NCBI GenBank assembly: GCA_910577255.1
Contig: CAJTMH010000007.1
Coordinates: 48,224-112,223, forward strand
Source: an uncultured Duncaniella sp.
Lineage (GTDB): Bacteria; Bacteroidota; Bacteroidia; Bacteroidales; Muribaculaceae
Length of the DNA stretch: 64,000 nucleotides
Direction: 5' to 3'
Part shown: positions 58,395-64,000 of the stretch, in pieces
Numbering within the stretch: the first letter of the stretch is position 1
How the letters are laid out: the number at the start of each line of letters is the position of its first letter
Made by a program: the position numbers and the translations under genes
The notes under the pieces: model-generated
The model's input: only the letters and a program-made list of their open reading frames with translations
The model's database searches: none
What the model was told of the DNA's origin: nothing

Positions 58395-59315
58395 TTAACG
58401 ACGGGGAATCTCGCGGAGTCCGTAGATCTTGGAGCTCCACGGCGAGTAGCTCTTTCTCACCTTGTTTATGGTGAGGATTGTGCTTTCCTTGTCGTGGGTG
58501 TTGAGGTGTTCGTGCAGTGCCATTACGATTGCGGCGATTTCCTCGCCCGAGTCGTGGGCCGGACGCTCTTCCTTGGCCAGAGCCTTGGTTTCGAGTCCTT
58601 GCGAACGTGCCTTGTTGGTCTGCGATATACGTGCTCCTATGCGGCTTATGCCGTAGAAGCAGAGGCTAAGGAGCAACAGGGCGCTGAACACGATGCACAT
58701 CGCCATGATCGACAGTCCGAATCCGTGTCCGTCGGTTTCGGCAAACATTTCCACCTTTGAGTTGGTGTCGATGATGATGTTGTTGCTGCTCGGGGTTATG
58801 TAGAGCAGGTCGCTGCCGTCGCGCACTTCCCATGCCTCGGCGCCACTGCCTGCGCCGTCGACTTTGCGGGCGTAGGTTGTGTTGGCTTCAAGTGAGGCGG
58901 GGATGGTTATCGAGTCGATGAGTGTCACTCCGTTGGCGTCGTATATACCTATCCAGTTGTCCTGTCCGGGCTCAAGCTCGAAGCTGAGGTGGAAGGTGCC
59001 CTTGTTGGGCTCTCCGTCGGCCCAGAACACTACATGCTGGCGGGGAGGTATCTCGGTGTTGACATCGCCCAGGGGCACGGGGTACATCTTGGGCTTGTCG
59101 GGATTGTTGGTAAGATACACACTCGATATCTCCATCGGTGCATAAGTCGAGTTAAACAGCTCTATCCATGCATGGTGAAGGCCGTAGTCGTCGACATAGT
59201 TGCTGTCGTTCTGCACCATCACCTCGTTGATGCGCAATCCGCGTCGCCCTTGGGCGTAGGATGCGGCACTCAGGGTGATGACTGCAACGAGCAATAATAA
59301 TATTCTCTTTTTCAT
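58395..59315 (-). CDS. OadG-like gamma subunit fused to a lamin-tail-type domain
   Basis: The protein is 306 residues. After the signal peptide (SYAQ) comes a lamin-tail-like beta domain (about 25-150: LRINEVMVQNDSN, HAWIELFNS, FELEPGQDNWIGIYD). A membrane helix near 205-225 (FGLSIMAMCIVFSALLLLSL) leads to an OadG-type cytoplasmic tail (HDSGEEIAAIVMALHEHLN). The tail normally links alpha and beta subunits. The large extracytoplasmic domain is an addition seen in Bacteroidales. Confidence 0.85.
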   Translation of the reverse strand: MKKRILLLLVAVITLSAASYAQGRRGLRINEVMVQNDSNYVDDYGLHHAWIELFNSTYAPMEISSVYLTNNPDKPKMYPVPLGDVNTEIPPRQHVVFWADGEPNKGTFHLSFELEPGQDNWIGIYDANGVTLIDSITIPASLEANTTYARKVDGAGSGAEAWEVRDGSDLLYITPSSNNIIIDTNSKVEMFAETDGHGFGLSIMAMCIVFSALLLLSLCFYGISRIGARISQTNKARSQGLETKALAKEERPAHDSGEEIAAIVMALHEHLNTHDKESTILTINKVRKSYSPWSSKIYGLREIPRR

Positions 59316-59325
59316 TGCGTGTCGT

Positions 59326-60879
59326 TTATAGAGGAATATTGCCGTGCTTCTTGGCGGGGTTGGTCACTTTCTTGGTGGCGAGCTGCTGAAGAGCGCGGAT
59401 TACGCGGAAACGAGTGTTGCGGGGTTCGATTACATCGTCGATGTAGCCGTACTTTGCTGCATTGTAGGGGTTGCAGAAGAGCTTGTTGTATTCGGCTTCC
59501 TTCTCGGCGAGAACCTTTGCGGGATCGTCCGATTCCTTGGCTTCACGGGCATAGAGCACCTCTACTGCACCTGCACCGCCCATAACGGCGATTTCGGCGG
59601 TAGGCCATGCGTAGTTCATGTCGCCGCGGAGCTGCTTACAGCTCATCACGATGTGGCTTCCTCCGTAGCTCTTGCGCAGTGTCACGGTTACCTTGGGCAC
59701 TGTGGCTTCGCCGTAAGCGTAGAGAAGCTTGGCTCCATGCAGGATTACGCCGTTGTACTCCTGGCCTGTACCGGGAAGGAATCCGGGAACATCGACGAGT
59801 GTTACCAACGGAATGTTGAATGCGTCGCAGAAGCGAACGAAGCGTGCGCCCTTGCGTGAGGCGTTGCTGTCAAGCACGCCGGCGAGATATTTGGGCTGGT
59901 TGGCTACGATACCTACCGACTGGCCGTTCATGCGGGCAAAACCTACGATGATGTTCTTGGCGTAGTCGCGCTGGATTTCGAGGAATTCGCCGTTGTCGAT
60001 GATTGCGCCGATTACCTCATACATGTCGTAGGGCTTGGTTGCACTGTCGGGGATTATGTCGTTGAGTGAATCCTCAAGACGGTCGATGGGATCGGTGCAC
60101 TCAACCAACGGGGGCTCTTCAAGGTTGTTCTGCGGGATGAAGCTGAAGAGCTTGCGGATGATTTTGAGAGCCTCTTCGCCGTCTTCGGCTGCAAAGTGTG
60201 CAACACCGCTCTTGCAGGCGTGAACATTGGCGCCGCCGAGAGCTTCCTGAGTTACATCTTCGCCGGTAACGGTCTTCACTACCTTGGGACCGGTGAGGAA
60301 CATGTAGGAGATGCCCTTGGTCATGATGGTGAAGTCGGTGAGGGCTGGAGAGTAAACTGCACCGCCGGCGCAGGGACCGAGAATACCTGAAATCTGAGGT
60401 ATTACACCCGATGCCATGATGTTGCGCTGGAAAATTTCGGCATATCCGGCAAGCGCGTTGATGCCTTCCTGGATACGTGCACCTCCAGAGTCGTTAAGAC
60501 CGATGACGGGAGCGCCCATCTTCATGGCCATGTCCATGATCTTGCATATCTTCAAGGCCATGGTTTCCGAGAGTGAGCCGCCGAATACGGTGAAGTCCTG
60601 TGCAAATACGTACACAAGACGGCCGTCGATTGTTCCGTAACCTGTCACCACGCCGTCGCCGAGGTAGCTTTTCTTCTCCTGGCCGAAGTTGGTGCAACGA
60701 TGGCGAACAAACATATCGAGTTCCTCAAACGAACCTTCGTCGAGCAGCTGGGCAATGCGTTCACGTGCCGTGTACTTACCTTTATCGTGTTGTTTCTGGA
60801 TGGCTTTTTCGCCGCCACCTAAACGAGCTTCGTTGCGTAATGCAATTAGCTCCTGAACTTTTTCGAGTTGATTGCTCAT
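59326..60879 (-). CDS. mmdA: Methylmalonyl-CoA decarboxylase alpha/carboxyltransferase subunit
   Basis: The protein is 517 residues, typical of the acyl-CoA carboxyltransferase fold with two crotonase-like halves. Expected motifs are LNDSGGARIQEG, GPCAGGAVYSPAL and GFLPGTGQEYNGVI. It moves the carboxyl group from methylmalonyl-CoA to biotin on the carrier. It directly follows mce, supporting methylmalonyl-CoA over other acyl-CoAs. The product feeds propionate formation. Confidence 0.93.
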   Translation of the reverse strand: MSNQLEKVQELIALRNEARLGGGEKAIQKQHDKGKYTARERIAQLLDEGSFEELDMFVRHRCTNFGQEKKSYLGDGVVTGYGTIDGRLVYVFAQDFTVFGGSLSETMALKICKIMDMAMKMGAPVIGLNDSGGARIQEGINALAGYAEIFQRNIMASGVIPQISGILGPCAGGAVYSPALTDFTIMTKGISYMFLTGPKVVKTVTGEDVTQEALGGANVHACKSGVAHFAAEDGEEALKIIRKLFSFIPQNNLEEPPLVECTDPIDRLEDSLNDIIPDSATKPYDMYEVIGAIIDNGEFLEIQRDYAKNIIVGFARMNGQSVGIVANQPKYLAGVLDSNASRKGARFVRFCDAFNIPLVTLVDVPGFLPGTGQEYNGVILHGAKLLYAYGEATVPKVTVTLRKSYGGSHIVMSCKQLRGDMNYAWPTAEIAVMGGAGAVEVLYAREAKESDDPAKVLAEKEAEYNKLFCNPYNAAKYGYIDDVIEPRNTRFRVIRALQQLATKKVTNPAKKHGNIPL

Positions 60880-60937
60880 GTCTATTTCTTTCCTTTGGAA
60901 ATGTTGTTATTTAGCCGGCATTGCGCCGACCTTGATT

Positions 60938-61357
60938 TTATTTGTTGGGGTCTTCGCAAAGCTCGATGAGCGCACCGCAGGTCGACTTCGGGTGGAGGAA
61001 TGCGATGTTGAGGCCTTCGGCACCCTTGCGGGGAGCCTTGTCGATAAGGCGGCAGCCTTTTTCCTCAGCTTCGGCAAGAGCGTTGGCTACACCGTCCTCC
61101 ATAGCGAATGCTATGTGCTGGATGCCGCCGCGACCGCCGTTGTTGGCGATGAACTTGGATATTGCACTGTCGTCGCTTGTGCCTTCAAGAAGCTCGATTT
61201 TGGTTTGTCCTACTTTGAAGAAGGCTGTACGCACTTTCTGGTCGGCAACTTCCTCAATGGCAAAGCATTTAAGGCCAAGAATGTTCTCGTAGAAAGGTAT
61301 AGCTTCGTCCAAGCTGGGAACGGCTATGCCCACGTGTTCGATGTGAGAAATGTTCAT
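60938..61357 (-). CDS. mce: Methylmalonyl-CoA epimerase
   Basis: The protein is 139 residues of the vicinal-oxygen-chelate fold. Metal-binding residues appear as HIEHVGIAV, GGRGGIQHIAF and the C-terminal GALIELCE. It interconverts (R)- and (S)-methylmalonyl-CoA, linking the mutase to the decarboxylase. It is first in the operon, with a TAATTTTG box about 95 nt upstream of the start. Confidence 0.95.
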   Translation of the reverse strand: MNISHIEHVGIAVPSLDEAIPFYENILGLKCFAIEEVADQKVRTAFFKVGQTKIELLEGTSDDSAISKFIANNGGRGGIQHIAFAMEDGVANALAEAEEKGCRLIDKAPRKGAEGLNIAFLHPKSTCGALIELCEDPNK

Positions 61358-61451
61358 TTTGAAAATGTTTTAAATATGGTTCATTATATAAGTTAACTTG
61401 AAAAAAGCCGAGTCGACATCGCATAAAACGCTGAAGCTACGGATTATTGTG

Positions 61452-61459
61452 CAAAATTA
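61452..61459 (-). promoter_or_regulatory. -7 box (TAATTTTG) of the mce-mmd operon
   Basis: The minus strand reads TAATTTTG, matching TAnnTTTG, 95 nt before mce. The duplicated block (61454 onward) begins inside this box. The second copy at 63946 lacks its outer bases, so that copy is not a working mce promoter. The 379-nt spacer from mce to dnaK holds no gene. Confidence 0.6.
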
Positions 61460-61508
61460 ATAAATATTGTGGAACTTGCGATATTTTAGATATATTATTT
61501 GTGCCGAT
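61454..61508 (+). repeat. dnaK-upstream direct repeat, copy 1
   Basis: These 55 bases are identical to 63946-64000, the last bases of the window. Copy 1 is followed by the truncated dnaK. Copy 2 follows the IS element and presumably continues into another dnaK 5' region beyond the edge. Confidence 0.9.
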
Positions 61509-61736
61509 TATTTTAACATGAAAAATGTGAATTTTTGGCAGATTCAGGAAATTGTGTCAGTAGGCGTGTCAGTGCCTTGAAAAGCTTTAACTTTTTGTCA
61601 CATATTAAAATAGGCAATGCACCAACCTTTTTGGCACATCATTTGTTTTTCCTATGAATGTCGCGGAAATCCCACCATGGGAAGTGTGACATGAAATTGT
61701 ATTGAAATTTAAAAACAAACATAAAATTATAGAATT

Positions 61737-61931
61737 ATGGGAAAGATTATTGGTATTGACTTGGGAACCACCAATTCCTGTGTAGCAGTACTTGAAGGAA
61801 ATGACCCCGTTGTTATTCCTAACAGCGAAGGACGTAACACAACACCTTCCATCGTTGCATTCATTGCCGGTGGCGAGCGTAAGGTAGGTGACCCTGCAAA
61901 GCGTCAGGCAATCACCAACCCGGTAGTTTGA
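61737..61931 (+). pseudogene. dnaK: dnaK 5' fragment, truncated by the IS element
   Basis: The first 63 codons of the Hsp70 chaperone DnaK are present (MGKIIGIDLGTTNSC, the ATP-binding phosphate-1 loop, to RQAITNPV). The frame then enters the IS left end and stops at 61931, so the product would be a 64-residue fragment with no activity. The expected continuation NTIYSIKRFMG is missing. A full dnaK is essential or nearly so, and the repeated upstream block at 63946-64000 suggests an intact copy to the right. Confidence 0.9.
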
Positions 61932-61990
61932 CAGTTGCATTTTCATGAATCTTTTTTGCTGGCACGCTTGCACGTGTCAAATTTTATTAC

Positions 61991-61998
61991 TATCTTTG
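61991..61998 (+). promoter_or_regulatory. -7 box (TATCTTTG) of the transposase gene
   Basis: TATCTTTG matches TAnnTTTG and lies 37 nt before the transposase ATG, just inside the IS left end. Confidence 0.55.
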
Positions 61999-62035
61999 TA
62001 GCACCGTGTAGCAATCAACGGCAGGGCGGCATAAT

Positions 62036-63841
62036 ATGAAGCTGAAAATAACCAAGACAAAAAAGACTTCCATCCTTTATGTACAGAAGGCATACAGGGA
62101 CAAGAACGGCAAAAGTACCTCAAGAATCCATGAGCGCCTTGGAACGCTTGAGGAAGTTCGTCAGAGATGCGGAGACAGAGATCCTGTTGAATGGGCCAGG
62201 GAATATATCGCCAGGCTTACGGCACAGGAGAAGGAGGGCCGGCAGGTGATAATATCACGTCTGTCGCCCACAAAGCTTATTGAAAAAGGCGAGGCTCAGA
62301 GTTGCGAGAGCGGATATCTGTTTCTTAAACGGCTGTACCATAAGGTCGGGATGGACAGGATATGCGAGGCAATCTCACGTAAACATAAGTTCGACTTCGA
62401 TTTCAACAAAGTTCTGGAGCTGATGGTCTACGAACGGCTTTTGAGACCGGCTTCAAAACTAGGTAATTATCGCAGGAGCGGAAGCTATATCGAGCCTTTT
62501 GATATAGAAAAACAGCATATCTACAGGAGTCTGGATATCCTGGACAGACACGGTGAATACATCCAGAAGAGACTTTTCCTTAATTCGTCAAAGGTTGTCG
62601 AACGGGATACGACCGTCATGTACTATGACTGCACCAACTATTTTTTCGAGAGAGAATCTGCCGATCCGGACTATGTGACAGACAAAAAAGGGAACGTTCA
62701 TGAACGTATACGCAAGTACGGAGTCTCCAAGGAACATCGACCGAACCCCATCGTACAGATGGGTATGTTCATCGACAACTCCGGCATGCCGGTTGCGATG
62801 TGCATCAATCCCGGCAATGCCAACGAACAGACTACCTTGATTCCAACTGAAAAGATTATAGTTGAGAAGATGGGGGTCAGCAAGATTGTAGTCTGTACAG
62901 ACGGAGGTCTCTCTTCTGAAGGCAACCGGTCATATAACTCCACAGCAGAAAGATCATTCATAACGGTGCAGTCAATAAAGAAACTGGAGGATAATCTCAG
63001 GGACTGGTGTCTGGAACCGACAGGATGGAAACTTGTAAAGTCCGACACGGTACAAAAAGACAAGCGGTACCGGGATGCAGACGAGGATGAACTGGAGTTT
63101 GACCTGACTGATGCCGATACTGCCCGTTATTACGGAGACCGCACTTTTTATCGCGAGCGTTGGATTGTCAATGAAAAGACAAAGTTCTCTCAAAGATTGA
63201 TTGTGACATTTTCATACAAATACCGCGACTACCTCCGATTCCTGCGTCAACGCGAGATTGACAAGGCTGACAGCAATGCACGTGGAAACAGGACATTGAC
63301 CAAATCTTATAAGAGCCCTGACAGGTTCCTTTCCGAGACCTACGCCACAGAAGACGGCGAGGTTGCGGTATTCAGAACCGTCTCCCTGAATCTTGACGCC
63401 ATATCAGAAGAAGAAAAATATGACGGCTTCTATGCGATATGTACGGATCTGTCTGACAATGTGACGAAAATCATCGAACTGAACCATAACCGCTGGGAGT
63501 CGGAGGATGCCTTCAGGGTCATCAAGACTGACTTCAAGGGTCGACCCGTCTTCGTCTGGACGGCGGAACACATAAGGGCCCACTTCATTGTCTGCTTTAT
63601 CACACTACTGCTCTTCAGAATAATGGAAAAGGAACTGAACTATAAATACACATCCTCCGCTATAATTGAGAAACTACGGTCAATGACTATGAACATAGTC
63701 AAGGGAGAAGGCTACAAGCCTAACTTCACACGGGATGATCTTACCGATGACCTACATGCCAAAGCCGGCTTCAGACTCGACACCGAGATTGTTACTCGTC
63801 AGAAAATCAAACAGATTATTGCTAATATTAAAAAAGGTTAA
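62036..63841 (+). CDS. IS1634-family transposase
   Basis: This is a 601-residue DDE transposase of full family length. The N-terminus is YVQKAYRDKNGKSTSRIHERLG. Likely catalytic residues are Asp in MYYDCTNYFF, Asp in VVCTDGGLS and Glu in NRWESEDAFRVIKTDF, the last within a YREK-type helix. No frameshift or stop is seen, so the element could still be mobile. Confidence 0.93.
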   Translation: MKLKITKTKKTSILYVQKAYRDKNGKSTSRIHERLGTLEEVRQRCGDRDPVEWAREYIARLTAQEKEGRQVIISRLSPTKLIEKGEAQSCESGYLFLKRLYHKVGMDRICEAISRKHKFDFDFNKVLELMVYERLLRPASKLGNYRRSGSYIEPFDIEKQHIYRSLDILDRHGEYIQKRLFLNSSKVVERDTTVMYYDCTNYFFERESADPDYVTDKKGNVHERIRKYGVSKEHRPNPIVQMGMFIDNSGMPVAMCINPGNANEQTTLIPTEKIIVEKMGVSKIVVCTDGGLSSEGNRSYNSTAERSFITVQSIKKLEDNLRDWCLEPTGWKLVKSDTVQKDKRYRDADEDELEFDLTDADTARYYGDRTFYRERWIVNEKTKFSQRLIVTFSYKYRDYLRFLRQREIDKADSNARGNRTLTKSYKSPDRFLSETYATEDGEVAVFRTVSLNLDAISEEEKYDGFYAICTDLSDNVTKIIELNHNRWESEDAFRVIKTDFKGRPVFVWTAEHIRAHFIVCFITLLLFRIMEKELNYKYTSSAIIEKLRSMTMNIVKGEGYKPNFTRDDLTDDLHAKAGFRLDTEIVTRQKIKQIIANIKKG

Positions 63842-63876
63842 ATATAGATAACCCCATTCCAGTGCTACATATATAG

Positions 63877-63916
63877 ACCCTTTTGCACATGGCTTCACGC
63901 CAATGTACAAAAGGGT
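63877..63916 (+). terminator. Hairpin terminator at the end of the transposase gene
   Basis: ACCCTTTTG (63877-63885) pairs with CAAAAGGGT (63908-63916), and the inner parts (CACATGGC with GCCAATGT, read across the loop) extend the stem with one bulge. It begins 36 nt after the transposase stop. Confidence 0.65.
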
Positions 63917-63945
63917 TTGCTCGTTTTTGGACTGTAAAAGATGGG

Positions 63946-64000
63946 AAATTAATAAATATTGTGGAACTTGCGATATTTTAGATATATTATTTGTGCCGAT
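63946..64000 (+). repeat. dnaK-upstream direct repeat, copy 2 (to window edge)
   Basis: The 55 bases are identical to 61454-61508. They follow the IS right end by 5 bases. The repeat runs off the window, so its full length cannot be given. Confidence 0.9.

Larger units (their letters stand above)
61926..63940 (+). mobile_element. IS1634-family insertion sequence
   Basis: The element is about 2.0 kb. Ends are estimated from short terminal inverted words: left TTTGACAGT (61927-61935) and right, read inward, TTTTACAGT (63939-63931), matching 8 of 9. One transposase gene and a terminator lie inside. No target-site duplication is seen (left flank CGGTA, right flank ATGGG), and the right flank does not continue dnaK. 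Boundaries are good to a few bases only. Confidence 0.75.

Noticed and set aside
60872..61396. Plus-strand frame opposite mce (174 codons)
   Set aside because: Antisense to a confident epimerase gene; similar shadows occur opposite mmdA.
61631..61646. Sigma-54-like site TTGGCAC-ATCAT-TTGT upstream of dnaK
   Set aside because: The -12 GC is absent (TTGT instead of TTGC) and sigma-54 control of dnaK is not expected; judged chance.
61926..63945. Simple IS insertion with target-site duplication into dnaK
   Set aside because: Flanks CGGTA and ATGGG differ and the right flank is dnaK upstream DNA, not dnaK codon 64 onward.

Overview
The window looks like a Bacteroidales chromosome, possibly Muribaculaceae (family-level call is an inference). 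The evidence is a Bacteroidetes-type conjugation module (TraE/F/G/J/K/L/M/N/O), repeated promoter boxes of the form TAnnTTTG, SusC/TonB-type outer-membrane proteins, and a methylmalonyl-CoA decarboxylase operon typical of propionate producers. The right end (56-62 kb) is visibly GC-richer than the rest, which fits resident chromosome next to acquired DNA.

Positions 1-9.5 kb hold a ribosomally made, modified peptide (RiPP) locus, all on the minus strand. In transcription order it has a small XRE regulator and a membrane TPR/HTH regulator, a terminator and a promoter region with a 12-bp inverted repeat, a DUF3244-like secreted protein, two lipoproteins, a 60-residue double-glycine precursor with a three-cysteine core, a strand-specific stem-loop, a SPASM radical SAM maturase, a C39 peptidase-ABC exporter and the start of a TonB-dependent receptor that runs off the window.

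Positions 9.6-55.9 kb are an integrative conjugative element (ICE) that abuts a tRNA-Leu gene at 55.9 kb. Its far end is not visible, so the RiPP locus may be ICE cargo. From right to left the ICE has an early module of small DNA-binding proteins, a DnaD-like replication protein and two DnaC-like ATPases (50.6-54.7 kb). The transfer operon follows (30.5-49.6 kb), with a fimbrillin-like lipoprotein and an unusual DNA methyltransferase plus radical SAM pair embedded in it. Next is a plus-strand accessory patch (27.9-30.3 kb) with a phosphoribosyltransferase/SLOG pair, then an AAA-ATPase cargo gene and an M23 peptidase. A second long operon (9.6-25.4 kb) carries a Toprim primase-like protein, peptidoglycan hydrolases, an SSB-like protein, an ArdC antirestriction protein and a catalytically dead ArdC relative. 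Five secreted proteins in the two operons share a C-terminal RWR-type motif. No relaxase or integrase was recognised.

Positions 56-61.4 kb are host genes: mce-mmdA-oadG-like-mmdC-mmdB, which convert methylmalonyl-CoA to propionyl-CoA with sodium export. Facing away from them is dnaK, present only as its promoter and first 63 codons. It is cut by an IS1634-type element, and directly after that element the dnaK upstream sequence begins again (55 of 55 bases identical up to the window edge). This points to a duplication with an IS at its joint, not a plain insertion.
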